DNA of 64,000 bases from Variovorax gossypii (GCF_003965815.1 NZ_RXOE01000002.1:434001-498000); one strand, 5' to 3'; positions 43,642 through 53,813 are shown, numbered from the stretch's first letter. Program-made: numbers and translations. The notes: a model not told the origin generated them from the letters alone.

Positions 43642-44601
43642 TCAGTCGATCTCGAGCTTGCGTCCGTAGACGCTCATGCTCGCGGTCTTCAGCGCCTTCA
43701 TCATCACCTTCGCCGCCGGCGACAGCAGCCGGTCGGTGCGCGTGATGATGCCGAAGGCGTCCATGTGGCAGGGCATGTCCAGCGGCAGCAGCGACACGAT
43801 GCCGTGCGATGCGTAGTAGCGCGCCACGTCGGTCGCCAGCACCGCCACCATGTCGCTCTGCTGCAGCATGCGCGTGATGAAGAGCAGGGCCGAGCTCTCG
43901 ATGGTGTTGCTCGGCGGCGCGAGGCCTTCCTCCTGGAACATCAGCTCGAAGCGGTGGCGCAGCACGCTGCCCGCGGGCGGCACGATCCAGCCGGCGCTCA
44001 CCACGTCGCGCAGCGTGAGGCCGCTCACGCCCAGGAGCGGATGGCCGGGGCGCACCAGCGCGCACACCGGCTCCTCGCTCAGGGCCTCGTAGCGCAGCTG
44101 CGACTTGTCGTGCTCGGCGAAAAGGCGCGCCACGAGGATGTCGAGCTTGCCCTGCTCCAGCCGCTCGATCAGCACCGGGCTGGTCTCGATCTCCAGCGAC
44201 ACGCGCAGGTCGGGCTGCTCGCGCTTCACCATCGCCACGGCCGGCGGCATCAGCGTGAGGCCGGGCGCGGTGATGGCGCCCACGCTCACCTGGCCGAAGC
44301 GGCCTGCCTTGAGCGCGGTGAGCTCGTCGTGCGCCTGGTTCAGGCTCGCGAGCGCCACGCGGGCGTGGCGGATCATGGTCTCGCCGTACCAGGTCGCCCG
44401 CATGCCGCGCGGCAGGCGCTCGAACAGCGGCACCTCCAGCACGTCCTCCAGGTCCTTCAGCAGCTTGGACGCGGCCGGCTGCGTCATGTTGAGCACCTGC
44501 GCCGCGCGATGGATGTTGCCCTCCTCGGCCAGGGCCACGAGCAGCAGCAGCTGGCGGGTCTTGAGGCGGGCGCGGATGAACCAGTGGTTGTAGTTGGTCA
44601 T
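43642..44601 (-). CDS. LysR-family regulator, GbpR-like
   Basis: A 319-residue LysR regulator; winged helix about residues 12-75 (KTRQLLLLVALAEEGNIHRA, NMTQPAASKLLKDLEDVL) and effector domain from about 105 (GQVSVGAITAPGLTLMPPAV). The pattern and its neighbourhood match GbpR of Agrobacterium and Azospirillum, which controls chvE in response to galactose, arabinose or fucose. It is divergent from the ALDH gene that starts the operon including chvE. ATG 44601 is preferred; the open frame to 44694 crosses the operator repeats. Likely master regulator of the cluster. Confidence 0.88.
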   Translation of the reverse strand: MTNYNHWFIRARLKTRQLLLLVALAEEGNIHRAAQVLNMTQPAASKLLKDLEDVLEVPLFERLPRGMRATWYGETMIRHARVALASLNQAHDELTALKAGRFGQVSVGAITAPGLTLMPPAVAMVKREQPDLRVSLEIETSPVLIERLEQGKLDILVARLFAEHDKSQLRYEALSEEPVCALVRPGHPLLGVSGLTLRDVVSAGWIVPPAGSVLRHRFELMFQEEGLAPPSNTIESSALLFITRMLQQSDMVAVLATDVARYYASHGIVSLLPLDMPCHMDAFGIITRTDRLLSPAAKVMMKALKTASMSVYGRKLEID

Positions 44602-44650
44602 GTCTCTGGAGCTTGAAACAAAGGACTGATCGGGTTTTCCAGAATCCGGC

Positions 44651-44692
44651 GATCGATATCCATTTTGCTTAAAAAACGATTGGATCGATATC
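44651..44692. promoter_or_regulatory. Paired GATCGATATC sites in the LysR/ALDH divergent promoter
   Basis: GATCGATATC occurs at 44651-44660 and 44683-44692, 32 bases apart (three turns, same DNA face). The first copy extends to GATCGATATCCATTTTGC, which matches 16 of 18 bases of the element at 42795. The sites lie 50-91 bases upstream of the LysR start and 59-100 upstream of the ALDH start, a normal layout for a recognition site and an activation site. Confidence 0.7.
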
Positions 44693-44750
44693 AAATCTAT
44701 ACATAGACTGCCGGCACTTCAAGAACAACAGAGACAAGGTCCACGCCCCG

Positions 44751-46205
44751 GTGATCCATGGCGAGATCCATCAGAACGTGCGGCTCTACATCAACGGCCG
44801 CTGGGAAACCAGCGCGACCACCGGTGTGAGCGCCAATCCCTCGGACACCAGCGAAGTGGTGGCCGAGTACGCACGTGCCGATCGCCGCCAGGCCGAAGCC
44901 GCCATCCGCGCCGCCACCGAGGCCTTTCCCCACTGGAGCCACAGCACGCCGCAGCGGCGCGCCGACGTGCTCGACCGCATCGGCACCGAGCTGCTCGCAC
45001 GCAAGGACGACCTGGGCCTGCTGCTGGCGCGCGAGGAGGGCAAGACGCTGGCCGAGGCGGTGGCCGAAGTGGCCCGCTCGGGCCAGATATTCAAGTTCTT
45101 CGCCGGTGAAGCATTGCGCGGCGGCGGTGGCGAGAACGTGGCCTCGGTGCGCGCGGGCGTGCAGGTCGACGTCACGCGCGAGCCGGTCGGCGTGGTGGGG
45201 CTCATCACGCCGTGGAACTCGCCTTTCGTCGTTCCCGCGTGGAAGATCGCTCCCGCGCTGGCCCACGGCAACAGCGTGGTTTTCAAGCCGGCCGAGCTGG
45301 TGTCGGCCTGCGGCTGGGCGCTGGCCGAGATCATCAGCCGCGCCGCGCTGCCGGCCGGTGCCTTCAACCTCGTGATGGGCAGCGGCCGCGAGGTGGGGCA
45401 GGCGCTGGTCGACAGCCCGCTGGTCGATGCGCTGAGCTTCACGGGCTCGATGGCGAACGGCGAGCGCATCCTGCAGGCGGCGGCCGCGCGGCGCGCCAAG
45501 GTGCAGCTGGAGACCGGCGGCAAGAACGCGCTGGTGGTGCTGGCCGATGCCGACCTCGACCGCGCCGTCGACTGCGCGGTGCAGGGCGCCTACTTCTCCG
45601 CCGGCCAGCGCTGCACCGCGTCGAGCCGGCTCATCGTGGAATCGGCGGTGCACGACGCCTTCGTGGCGAAGCTGCGCCAGCGCCTGAAGACGCTGAAGAT
45701 CGGCCACGCGCTGGAGCGCGGCGTCGACATCGGCCCGGTGGTCGACGAAGAGCGCCTCGCGCAGGACCTCGCGTGGGTCGACGTGGCGCGCGAGGAAGGT
45801 GCCGAGCACGTGTGGGGCGGCGAGGCGCTGGAGCGCGCCACCGCCGGCCACTACATCAGCCCCGCGCTGTTCCTCGCCAAGCCCTCGCACCGCATCGCGC
45901 GCGAGGAGATCTTCGGGCCGCTGGCCTGCGTGCTGCGCGCCGACGACTACGACGAGGCGCTGGCGCTGTGCAACGACACGCCCTTCGGCCTGTGCGCGGG
46001 CATCTGCACCAATTCGCTGAAGCACGCGATGCATTTCAGGCGCCATGCCGTGGTCGGCATGACGATGGTCAATCTGCCGACCGCGGGGGTGGACTTCCAC
46101 GTGCCCTTCGGCGGCCGCAAGGGGTCGGGCTACGGGCCGCGCGAACAAGGGCGCCACGCCGCGGAGTTCTACACGACGGTGAAGACCGGCTACATGCTGG
46201 CCTGA
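44751..46205 (+). CDS. Aldehyde dehydrogenase, probable 2-oxoglutarate semialdehyde dehydrogenase
   Basis: A 484-residue NAD(P)-dependent aldehyde dehydrogenase. ITPWNSPFVVPAWKIAPAL, FTGSMANGERI, general base Glu254 in LETGGKNALVV and nucleophile Cys288 in SAGQRCTASSR are intact. In the cluster it would oxidise 2-oxoglutarate semialdehyde to 2-oxoglutarate, the last step of non-phosphorylative pentose breakdown. The start is GTG 44751, with AAGG 11 bases upstream; the only close ATG is out of frame. First gene of a long operon that continues with the transporters and dehydratases. Confidence 0.88.
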   Translation: MIHGEIHQNVRLYINGRWETSATTGVSANPSDTSEVVAEYARADRRQAEAAIRAATEAFPHWSHSTPQRRADVLDRIGTELLARKDDLGLLLAREEGKTLAEAVAEVARSGQIFKFFAGEALRGGGGENVASVRAGVQVDVTREPVGVVGLITPWNSPFVVPAWKIAPALAHGNSVVFKPAELVSACGWALAEIISRAALPAGAFNLVMGSGREVGQALVDSPLVDALSFTGSMANGERILQAAAARRAKVQLETGGKNALVVLADADLDRAVDCAVQGAYFSAGQRCTASSRLIVESAVHDAFVAKLRQRLKTLKIGHALERGVDIGPVVDEERLAQDLAWVDVAREEGAEHVWGGEALERATAGHYISPALFLAKPSHRIAREEIFGPLACVLRADDYDEALALCNDTPFGLCAGICTNSLKHAMHFRRHAVVGMTMVNLPTAGVDFHVPFGGRKGSGYGPREQGRHAAEFYTTVKTGYMLA

Positions 46206-46280
46206 CCGGACGGGGTTTCAGCACGTCAACCGCCAACGCCAACCGGCAAATCCTCGGAATCATCAAGAAGGAGACATCCC

Positions 46281-47246
46281 ATGACCATGAATCGCCGCAC
46301 CCTCAACACCGCCCTGGCCGCAGCCGCGCTCGGCGGACTGCTGCCCGCCTCCGTGCTCGCGCAGAAGAAACTCGTGCTCGGCTTCGCCCAGGTGGGCGCG
46401 GAGAGCGAATGGCGCACCGCCAACACCGAGTCGATCAAGTCTTCCGCCAAGGAGGCTGGCATCGAGCTGAAGTTCTCCGACGCGCAGCAGAAGCAGGAAA
46501 ACCAGATCAAGGCCATCCGCTCGTACATCGCGCAGAAGGTCGACGTGATCGCTTTCTCGCCCGTGGTCGAGTCGGGCTGGGAGACCGTGCTGCGCGAAGC
46601 GAAGGCCGCGAAGATCCCGGTGGTGCTGACGGACCGCTCCGTCAACACCAAGGACGACTCGCTCTACGTGACCTTCATGGGCTCCGACTTCACCGAGGAA
46701 GGCCGCAAGGCCGGCCGCTGGCTGGTCGAGAAGATGAAGGACCAGAAGGGCGAGGTGAACATCGTCGAGCTGCAGGGCACCGTGGGCTCGGCGCCGGCCA
46801 TCGACCGCAAGAAGGGCTTCGAGGAAATCATCAAGGCCGACCCGAAGTTCAAGATCATCCGCTCGCAGACCGGCGACTTCACGCGCGCCAAGGGCAAGGA
46901 AGTGATGGAAGCCTTCCTGAAGGCCGAGGGCAAGAAGATCAATGTGCTCTACGCGCACAACGACGACATGGCCATCGGCGCGATCCAGGCCATCGAGGAA
47001 GCGGGCCTGAAGCCGGCGAAGGACATCGTGATCATCTCCATCGACGGCGTGAAGGGCGCCTTCGAGGCAATGATCGCCGGCAAGCTCAACGTGTCGGTCG
47101 AGTGCAGCCCGCTGCTCGGGCCCCAGCTCATGCAGGCCGTGAAGGACATCAAGGACGGCAAGACGCTGCCCAAGCGCATCGTGACCGTGGAGAGCATCTT
47201 CCCGATGGAAGTCGCCGCCAAGGAATTCCCCAATCGCAGATATTGA
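46281..47246 (+). CDS. ytfQ: Periplasmic sugar-binding protein, YtfQ-like
   Basis: A 321-residue periplasmic-binding protein (signal peptide residues 1-28). It follows the galactofuranose-binding YtfQ closely: LVLGFAQVGAESEWRTANTE, QQKQENQIKAIRSYIAQKVD, VVELQGTVGSAPAIDRKKGF with the motif order intact, and YAHNDDMAIGAIQAIEEAGLKP. It should bind furanose sugars such as L-arabinofuranose or galactofuranose. AAGGAG seven bases upstream fixes ATG 46281. Its likely partners YtfR, YtfT and YjfF are encoded 4 kb further on, after a complete ChvE-type importer. A hairpin repeat follows the stop. Confidence 0.92.
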   Translation: MTMNRRTLNTALAAAALGGLLPASVLAQKKLVLGFAQVGAESEWRTANTESIKSSAKEAGIELKFSDAQQKQENQIKAIRSYIAQKVDVIAFSPVVESGWETVLREAKAAKIPVVLTDRSVNTKDDSLYVTFMGSDFTEEGRKAGRWLVEKMKDQKGEVNIVELQGTVGSAPAIDRKKGFEEIIKADPKFKIIRSQTGDFTRAKGKEVMEAFLKAEGKKINVLYAHNDDMAIGAIQAIEEAGLKPAKDIVIISIDGVKGAFEAMIAGKLNVSVECSPLLGPQLMQAVKDIKDGKTLPKRIVTVESIFPMEVAAKEFPNRRY

Positions 47247-47249
47247 GTA

Positions 47250-47345
47250 CTCCCCCAGGCTTCGCGCACTTCGTGTCGCTTCGCCAACCCCCTCGCCGGG
47301 GGCAACACCAGCGGCCCGGCAAAGCCGGTTCCGCGGTGTTCCCTG
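47250..47345. repeat. Intergenic repeat with two hairpins (Comamonadaceae REP-type)
   Basis: Hairpin 1 is CCCCC (47288-47292), five-base loop, GGGGG (47298-47302). Hairpin 2 is longer: AACACC, GCGG and CCGGC pair with GCCGG, CCGC and GGTGTT around an AAA loop (about 47304-47340), 15 pairs with small bulges. I recall very similar sequences at many intergenic sites in Variovorax and relatives, so it is probably dispersed. Between two binding-protein genes of one operon it may process or protect mRNA. Confidence 0.7.
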
Positions 47346-47384
47346 AAAGACCTGCCCTTATTGAAAGACGGAGTTCCTAGCACC

Positions 47385-48455
47385 ATGAAACGCAATTTCC
47401 TCAAGGCCTCGCTCGCGGGCATCGCACTGGCCATCGTCGGCTTCACGCCGCTGGCCAACGCGCAGGACAAGGGCCTGATCGCCATCTCCATGCCGACCAA
47501 GTCGTCGGCGCGCTGGATCGCCGACGGCGCCAACATGGTCAAGTACTTCAAGGACAAGGGCTACAAGACCGACCTGCAGTACGCGGACGACGACATCCCG
47601 AACCAGCTCGCGCAGATCGAGAACATGGTGACCAAGGGCTCCAAGGTGCTGGTCATCGCGGCCATCGACGGCACCACGCTGTCCGACGTGCTGCAGAAGG
47701 CTGCCGACAAGGGCGTGAAGGTCATCGCGTACGACCGGCTCATCAAGGGCTCGAAGAACGTCGACTACTACGCCACCTTCGACAACTTCCAGGTCGGCGT
47801 GCTGCAGGCGCAGTCGATCGAGTCGGCGCTGGGGCTGAAGAGCGGCAAGGGCCCGTTCAACATCGAACTCTTCGGCGGCTCGCCCGACGACAACAACGCC
47901 TTCTTCTTCTACAACGGCGCGATGTCGGTGCTCGACCCCTACATCAAGAGCGGCAAGCTGGTGGTGCGCAGCAAGCAGATGGGCATGGACAAGGTCGGCA
48001 CGCTGCGCTGGGACGGCGCGGTGGCGCAGGCGCGCATGGACAACCTGCTGTCGGCCTTCTACACCAAGGACCGCGTCGACGCGGTGCTGTCGCCGTACGA
48101 CGGGCTTTCGATCGGCATCCTGTCCTCGCTCAAGGGCGTGGGCTACGGCTCGGGCTCGCAGCCGATGCCTGTGGTGTCGGGGCAGGACGCGGAGATTCCG
48201 TCGGTGAAGTCGATCCTGCGCAAGGAGCAGAGCTCGACCGTGTTCAAGGACACGCGCGAGCTGGCCAAGGTGACGGTGTCCATGGTGGACGCGATGCTCT
48301 CGGGCAAGACGCCCGAGGTGAACGACACCAAGACCTACAACAACGGCATCAAGGTCGTGCCCTCGTACCTGCTGAAGCCGGTGAGCGTGGACGCGTCGAA
48401 CTGGAAGACGGTGCTGGTCGACAGCGGCTACTACAAGGAAAGCCAGATCAAGTGA
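47385..48455 (+). CDS. chvE: Multiple sugar-binding periplasmic protein ChvE-like
   Basis: A 356-residue periplasmic receptor with signal peptide (residues 1-25, ending LANAQDK). The XylF/ChvE pattern is clear: [77 protein letters not shown] and [20 protein letters not shown]. ChvE binds L-arabinose, D-galactose, D-glucose and xylose. Its stop overlaps the GTG start of the ATPase gene (GTGA). GGAG 11 bases before ATG 47385. Confidence 0.93.
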   Translation: MKRNFLKASLAGIALAIVGFTPLANAQDKGLIAISMPTKSSARWIADGANMVKYFKDKGYKTDLQYADDDIPNQLAQIENMVTKGSKVLVIAAIDGTTLSDVLQKAADKGVKVIAYDRLIKGSKNVDYYATFDNFQVGVLQAQSIESALGLKSGKGPFNIELFGGSPDDNNAFFFYNGAMSVLDPYIKSGKLVVRSKQMGMDKVGTLRWDGAVAQARMDNLLSAFYTKDRVDAVLSPYDGLSIGILSSLKGVGYGSGSQPMPVVSGQDAEIPSVKSILRKEQSSTVFKDTRELAKVTVSMVDAMLSGKTPEVNDTKTYNNGIKVVPSYLLKPVSVDASNWKTVLVDSGYYKESQIK

Positions 48456-50020
48456 GCGTCGACGGTCGCACAGCCGATGCCGCCATCCTCGAGATGCGCG
48501 GCATCACCAAGACGTTTCCCGGCGTGAAGGCGCTGAGCAACGTCAACCTCAGCGTGCGCGCGGGGGAGATCCACGCGGTGGTCGGCGAGAACGGCGCGGG
48601 CAAGTCGACGCTCATGAAAGTGCTGAGCGGCGTCTACCCGTGCGACTCGTACACCGGCGAGATCTTCTTCGAGGGCGAGGAGCGCCGCTTCGGGGGCATC
48701 GCCGACAGCGAGAAGCTCGGCATCATCATCATCCACCAGGAGCTGGCGCTGGTGCCGCTGCTGTCCATCGCGGAGAACATCTTCCTGGGCAACGAGATCG
48801 CCAGCGGCGGCGTGATCGACTGGTTCGCCGCCTATGCGAGGACGCGCGAGCTGCTCGCCAAGGTGGGCCTGAAGGAGCCGCCGACCACGCTGGTGACCGA
48901 CCTGGGCGTGGGCAAGCAGCAGCTGGTGGAAATAGCGAAGGCGCTGGCCAAGGAGGTGAAGCTGCTGATCCTCGACGAGCCCACCGCCAGCCTCAACGAG
49001 AACGACAGCGACGCGCTGCTGATGCTGCTGCTGGAACTCAAGCGCCAGGGCATCGCTTCGATCCTCATCTCGCACAAGCTCAACGAGATCGCCAAGGTGG
49101 CCGACTCCATCACCGTGCTGCGCGACGGCGCGACGGTGGAGACCATGGACTGCCGCGGCCAGCCCATCAGCGAGGATCGCATCATCCGCGGCATGGTCGG
49201 GCGCGACATGGCGCACCGCTACCCGCAGCGCGACCCGAAGATCGGCGAGACCGTGTTCGAGGTGCGCGACTGGCGCGTGCATCACGCGCTGCACGCCGAT
49301 CGGGAGCAGATCAAGGGCGTGAGCCTGAACGTGCGCCAGGGCGAGATCGTCGGCATCGCGGGCCTCATGGGCGCGGGCCGCACCGAGCTGGCCATGAGCG
49401 TCTTCGGCCGCTCCTACGGCCAGCGCATCAGCGGCTCGGTGTTCATGCATGGCAAGCAGGTGGACGTGAGCACGGTGCGCAAGGCCATCGACCACGGCAT
49501 CGCCTACGTCACGGAAGACCGCAAGGGCCTCGGGCTGGTGCTCGAGGAAGACATCCGCAAGAACATCAGCCTCGCGAACCTGGATGCGATCGCCGACAGA
49601 TCGGTGATCGACAACGGGCGCGAGTTCAAGGTGGCCAATGAGTACCGCAAGGCGCTCAACATCCGCTGCTCGGGCATCGAGCAGCTGGTGGTCAACCTTT
49701 CAGGCGGAAACCAGCAGAAGGTGGTGTTGAGCAAGTGGCTCTTCACCAGGCCCGAGCTGCTGATCCTCGACGAGCCCACGCGCGGCATCGACGTGGGTGC
49801 CAAGTACGAGATCTACACCATCATCGACAGGCTTGCCGGCGAGGGCAAGGGCATTCTCATGATTTCTTCGGAACTGCCGGAGCTGCTCGGCATGTGCGAC
49901 CGCATCTACGTGATGAACGAGGGGCGCTTCGTCGCCGAGTTTCCGGCTGCGCAAGCTTCGCAGGAGCGCATCATGCACGCCATCGTGAGTTCAGGGAGTT
50001 CCGTTCATGTCGCAGCCTGA
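48452..50020 (+). CDS. gguA: Sugar ABC transporter ATPase, GguA-like
   Basis: A 522-residue cytoplasmic ATPase with two nucleotide-binding domains. NBD1 has Walker [10 protein letters not shown] (about 46-54), a degenerate signature [16 protein letters not shown] and Walker [15 protein letters not shown]2 has the usual degenerate P-loop ([10 protein letters not shown]) but a canonical signature [15 protein letters not shown] and [14 protein letters not shown]. It powers uptake with ChvE and GguB. GTG 48452 overlaps the chvE stop, and its own end overlaps gguB by 14 bases. Confidence 0.95.
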   Translation: MSVDGRTADAAILEMRGITKTFPGVKALSNVNLSVRAGEIHAVVGENGAGKSTLMKVLSGVYPCDSYTGEIFFEGEERRFGGIADSEKLGIIIIHQELALVPLLSIAENIFLGNEIASGGVIDWFAAYARTRELLAKVGLKEPPTTLVTDLGVGKQQLVEIAKALAKEVKLLILDEPTASLNENDSDALLMLLLELKRQGIASILISHKLNEIAKVADSITVLRDGATVETMDCRGQPISEDRIIRGMVGRDMAHRYPQRDPKIGETVFEVRDWRVHHALHADREQIKGVSLNVRQGEIVGIAGLMGAGRTELAMSVFGRSYGQRISGSVFMHGKQVDVSTVRKAIDHGIAYVTEDRKGLGLVLEEDIRKNISLANLDAIADRSVIDNGREFKVANEYRKALNIRCSGIEQLVVNLSGGNQQKVVLSKWLFTRPELLILDEPTRGIDVGAKYEIYTIIDRLAGEGKGILMISSELPELLGMCDRIYVMNEGRFVAEFPAAQASQERIMHAIVSSGSSVHVAA

Positions 50021-51224
50021 AGTCAACGCGGTGAAAGCCGCCGTTCCCGCGGCGGAGGGCGCATCGGCGAAGCTGCATGCCGGCTTCCTGAAGAACAACC
50101 TGCGCGAATACGGCATGCTGATCTCGCTGGTCGCGATCATGGTGCTGTTCCAGGTGCTGACCGACGGCACGCTGCTGCGGCCGCTGAACCTCACCAACCT
50201 GCTGCTGCAGAACAGCTACGTGGTCATTATGGCGCTGGGCATGCTGCTGGTGATCGTGGCCGGCCACATCGACCTGTCGGTGGGCTCGGTGTGCGGCTTC
50301 ATCGGCGCGCTGGCGGCGGTGCTGATGGTGGAGTACGACTGGCACTTCGTGCCGACGGCGCTGGTGAGCATCCTCGCGGGCGCGGTCATCGGCGCGGCGC
50401 AGGGCTGGTTCGTGGCGTTCCGCAAGATCCCGTCGTTCATCGTCACGCTCGCGGGCATGCTGGTGTTCAAGGGGCTCACGCTGGCGCTGCTGGCGGGGCA
50501 GTCGGTGGGGCCGTTCCCGGTGGAGTTCCAGCGGCTGAGCTCGGGCTTCATTCCCGATCCGCTGGGCGGCGACACGCTGCGCACCACTTCGTTGATCGTC
50601 GGCGCGCTGGCCGCGGCGGCGCTGGTGTTCTTCAAGCTGCGCGGACGCGCCAGGCTGGCGGCGCACGGCATGGAGCAGGAACCTTACGCCTTCTTCCTCG
50701 TGAAGAACCTGTTCTTCGCGGCCATCATCCTGTTCTTCAGCTACCTGCTGTCCACCTACAAGGGCCTGCCCAACGTGCTGATCGTGATGGCGGTGCTGAT
50801 CGTGGTGTACGACTTCGTCACCAACCGCACCACCGTCGGCCGGCGCATCTATGCGCTGGGCGGCAACGAGAAGGCGGCGCGGCTTTCGGGCGTGAAGACG
50901 CAGCGGCTGGCCTTCCTCACCTTCGTGAACATGGGGGCGCTGGCGGCGCTGGCGGGCCTGGTGTTCGCTGCGCGGCTCAACACGGCAACGCCCAAGGCCG
51001 GCCTGGGCTTCGAGCTCGACGTGATCGCGGCCTGCTTCATCGGCGGCGCATCCGCTTCGGGCGGCGTGGGCCGCGTGATGGGCGCGGTGATCGGCGCCTT
51101 CATCATGGGCGTGATGAACAACGGCATGTCGATCCTGGGCATCGGCATCGACTACCAGCAGGTCATCAAGGGGCTTGTGCTGCTGGCGGCGGTTTTCATC
51201 GACGTCTACAACAAGAACAAGTAA
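50007..51224 (+). CDS. gguB: Sugar ABC transporter permease, GguB-like
   Basis: A 405-residue inner-membrane permease of the BPD_transp_2 (RbsC/XylH) family with about ten hydrophobic helices. [20 protein letters not shown] is the family's ID(L/I)SVG signature, and [20 protein letters not shown] the second one. The extra central loop [22 protein letters not shown] makes it longer than RbsC, as in XylH/GguB. GGGAG precedes ATG 50007, which lies within the last codons of gguA. Completes the ChvE-GguA-GguB importer. Confidence 0.95.
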   Translation: MSQPEVNAVKAAVPAAEGASAKLHAGFLKNNLREYGMLISLVAIMVLFQVLTDGTLLRPLNLTNLLLQNSYVVIMALGMLLVIVAGHIDLSVGSVCGFIGALAAVLMVEYDWHFVPTALVSILAGAVIGAAQGWFVAFRKIPSFIVTLAGMLVFKGLTLALLAGQSVGPFPVEFQRLSSGFIPDPLGGDTLRTTSLIVGALAAAALVFFKLRGRARLAAHGMEQEPYAFFLVKNLFFAAIILFFSYLLSTYKGLPNVLIVMAVLIVVYDFVTNRTTVGRRIYALGGNEKAARLSGVKTQRLAFLTFVNMGALAALAGLVFAARLNTATPKAGLGFELDVIAACFIGGASASGGVGRVMGAVIGAFIMGVMNNGMSILGIGIDYQQVIKGLVLLAAVFIDVYNKNK

Positions 51225-51240
51225 CGGGCAGCGGCACGAC

Positions 51241-52767
51241 ATGGCAGAAGACGGAAGCACCGCCGGCCCCGTACTCCAGCTCAGGGGCATCCACAAGCAG
51301 TTCGGCGGCATTCCGGTGCTGCGCGACGTTCGGCTCGACCTGCATCCGGGCGAGATCCACGCGCTCATGGGGCAGAACGGCGCCGGCAAGTCGACGTTGA
51401 TCAAGGTGCTGACAGGCGTGCTGCCGTCCAGCGGCGGCGAGATGCTGCTAGAAGGCCGGCCGATCCGCCCGCACTCGCCGCTGGAGGCGCAGAAGCTGGG
51501 CATCAGCACGGTCTACCAGGAAGTGAACCTGTGCCCGAACCTCTCGGTGGCGGAGAACGTGTTCGCCGGGCGCTATCCGCGCAAGGGCGCGGCGCAGGGC
51601 TTTCGCATCGACTGGGCGGCGGTGAACCGGCGCGCCGAGGAGCTGCTGGCGCGCATCGGCCTCGACATCGACGTGACGCGGTTGCTGTCGAGCTACTCGG
51701 TGGCGGTGCAGCAGATGGTGGCCATTGCGCGTGCGCTGGGCGTTTCGTCGAAGGTGCTGATCCTCGACGAGCCGACCTCCAGCCTCGACGACGACGAGGT
51801 GGAAAAGCTGTTCGAGGTGCTGCGCAGATTGCGCGGCGAGGGGCTGGCCATCGTCTTCGTGACGCACTTCCTCAACCAGATGTATGCGGTGTCGGACCGC
51901 ATCACCGTGCTGCGCAATGGCGCATGGATCGGCGAGTGGCGCGCGGCCGATCTCGGGCCGCAGGCGCTGATCGCCGCGATGCTGGGCCGCGAGCTGGCGG
52001 CGCAGTCCGCGCGGCCGGCAGCCTTGCCCGCGTTCGACGAGGCCGCGCCCGCGCTGCTGCAGATCGAGGGGCTGGGGCAGGCGGGCCAGCTGCAGGCGAC
52101 CGACCTGCGCGTGCGCGCGGGCGAGGTCGTCGGCATTGCGGGGTTGCTCGGTGCGGGCCGCACGGAGCTCGCGCGGCTGCTGTTCGGGCTGGAGACGCCG
52201 GATCGCGGCGTGCTCAAGGTCGACGGCCGCAGCGTCTCTTTCTCGAACCCGGCCGATGCGATCCGCGAAGGCCTGGCGCTGTGTCCCGAGGAGCGCAAGA
52301 CGGACGGCATCGTCGCCGAGCTGTCGGTGCGCGAGAACATCGCGCTGGCCTTGCAGGCACGGCTGGGCACCAGGCGCTTTCTCTCGCATGCCGAGCAGAC
52401 GGCGATGGCGGAGAAGTTCGTCGCGTCGCTGGGCATCAAGACCGCGAGCGTCGAGACGCCCATCGGCCTGCTGTCGGGCGGCAACCAGCAGAAGGCCATG
52501 ATCGCGCGCTGGCTCGCGACCGAGCCGCGCCTGCTGATCCTCGACGAGCCCACGCGCGGCATCGACGTGGCAGCCAAGCAGGAGATCATGGAAGAGATCC
52601 TGCGGCTCGCGAAGGCCGGCATGGCGGTGATCTTCATCTCCTCGGAGATGAGCGAGGTGGTGCGCGTGGCGCATCGCATCGTGGTGCTGCGCGACAGGAA
52701 GAAGGTGGGCGAGCTGCCGGGCGGCTCGACCGAGGACGAGGTCTGCGAAATGATCGCCGCGGCATGA
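51241..52767 (+). CDS. ytfR: Sugar ABC transporter ATPase, YtfR-like
   Basis: A 508-residue ATPase with tandem NBDs. NBD1: Walker A GQNGAGKST, a poor signature region SYSVAVQQMVAIARAL, Walker B VLILDEPTSSLDDDE. NBD2: degenerate P-loop GLLGAGRTEL, signature [30 protein letters not shown]. It is a distinct paralogue of GguA and belongs with the YtfQ-type binding protein and the two permeases encoded next. ATG 51241 starts 16 bases after gguB; its stop overlaps the next start by four bases. Confidence 0.93.
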   Translation: MAEDGSTAGPVLQLRGIHKQFGGIPVLRDVRLDLHPGEIHALMGQNGAGKSTLIKVLTGVLPSSGGEMLLEGRPIRPHSPLEAQKLGISTVYQEVNLCPNLSVAENVFAGRYPRKGAAQGFRIDWAAVNRRAEELLARIGLDIDVTRLLSSYSVAVQQMVAIARALGVSSKVLILDEPTSSLDDDEVEKLFEVLRRLRGEGLAIVFVTHFLNQMYAVSDRITVLRNGAWIGEWRAADLGPQALIAAMLGRELAAQSARPAALPAFDEAAPALLQIEGLGQAGQLQATDLRVRAGEVVGIAGLLGAGRTELARLLFGLETPDRGVLKVDGRSVSFSNPADAIREGLALCPEERKTDGIVAELSVRENIALALQARLGTRRFLSHAEQTAMAEKFVASLGIKTASVETPIGLLSGGNQQKAMIARWLATEPRLLILDEPTRGIDVAAKQEIMEEILRLAKAGMAVIFISSEMSEVVRVAHRIVVLRDRKKVGELPGGSTEDEVCEMIAAA

Positions 52768-53813
52768 CGAACCCGAAGAAGAACCTTTTCTCGGCGGCGA
52801 TGCATCACCGCCTCGCGTGGCCGATCGTCACGCTGGTGCTGCTGCTCGCGGTGAATACCGCATTCAATCCGAGCTTTCTGCACCTGGAGTGGCGCGAAGG
52901 CCACCTGTACGGCAGCCTCGTCGACATCCTGAACCGCGCGGCGCCGCTGGTGCTGGTGTCGCTGGGCATGACGCTCGTGATCGCCACGCGCGGCATCGAC
53001 ATCTCGGTGGGCGCCGTGGTCGCCATCGCCGCGGCGCTTGCGGCCTGGATGATCGGCGGCTCGGTGTCCAGCGACACGAGCCGCTTTCCGATGCCGCTCG
53101 CGATCCTCGCGGCCATCGGCATCGCACTCGTGTGCGGGCTGTGGAACGGCCTGCTGGTGGCGAAGGTGGGCATGCAGCCGATCATCGCGACGCTGATCCT
53201 GATGGTGGCGGGGCGCGGCATCGCGCAGCTGATCGCCGACGGGCAGATCATCACCATCTACTACAAGCCCTTCTTCTTCCTCGGCAGCGGCTACCTGCTG
53301 GGCCTGCCGTTCTCGCTGTTCATCGTGGCGGCGGTGTTCGCGCTGCTGTACCTGGCGATCACGCGCACGGCGCTCGGGCTGTTCATCCAGGCGGTGGGCA
53401 TCAACCCGACGGCGGCGCGCGTGGCGGGCGTGCAGGCGCGGCGGCTGATCGTCGGCGCTTATGCGTTCTGCGGCGCCTGCGCGGGCGTGGCGGGGCTGCT
53501 GATCAGCTCCAACGTGAAGAGCGCGGACGGCAACAACGCGGGCCAGCTCATCGAGCTCGACGCGATCCTCGCGGTGACGCTGGGCGGCACGGCACTGACG
53601 GGCGGACGCTTCAGCCTCGTGGGCAGCGTGATCGGCGCGCTGATCATCCAGACGCTGACCTACGCGATCTACTCGCTGGGCGTGCCGCCCGAGATCAACC
53701 TCGTGGTGAAGGCGGGCGTGGTGTTCGTGGTGATGCTGCTGCAGTCGCCGGAGTTCAGGTCGCAGGTGCGTGCGCTGGTTCAGCGGCCTGTGCATGAAGG
53801 AGCGAAGGTATGA
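52764..53813 (+). CDS. ytfT: Sugar ABC transporter permease, YtfT-like
   Basis: A 349-residue inner-membrane permease of the RbsC family. LVSLGMTLVIATRGIDISVG contains the ID(L/I)SVG signature, and AVTLGGTALTGGRFSLVGSV the second conserved loop; about nine or ten helices are visible. ATG 52764 overlaps the ytfR stop (ATGA), and its own stop overlaps the start of the next permease in the same way. With YjfF it should form the heterodimeric channel of the furanose importer. Confidence 0.93.
   Translation: MTNPKKNLFSAAMHHRLAWPIVTLVLLLAVNTAFNPSFLHLEWREGHLYGSLVDILNRAAPLVLVSLGMTLVIATRGIDISVGAVVAIAAALAAWMIGGSVSSDTSRFPMPLAILAAIGIALVCGLWNGLLVAKVGMQPIIATLILMVAGRGIAQLIADGQIITIYYKPFFFLGSGYLLGLPFSLFIVAAVFALLYLAITRTALGLFIQAVGINPTAARVAGVQARRLIVGAYAFCGACAGVAGLLISSNVKSADGNNAGQLIELDAILAVTLGGTALTGGRFSLVGSVIGALIIQTLTYAIYSLGVPPEINLVVKAGVVFVVMLLQSPEFRSQVRALVQRPVHEGAKV

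Noticed and set aside
47250..47345. tRNA-like gene, suggested by strong hairpins
   Set aside because: No TTC loop, no anticodon arm and no acceptor stem of seven pairs; the structure is two simple hairpins and resembles a dispersed repeat.
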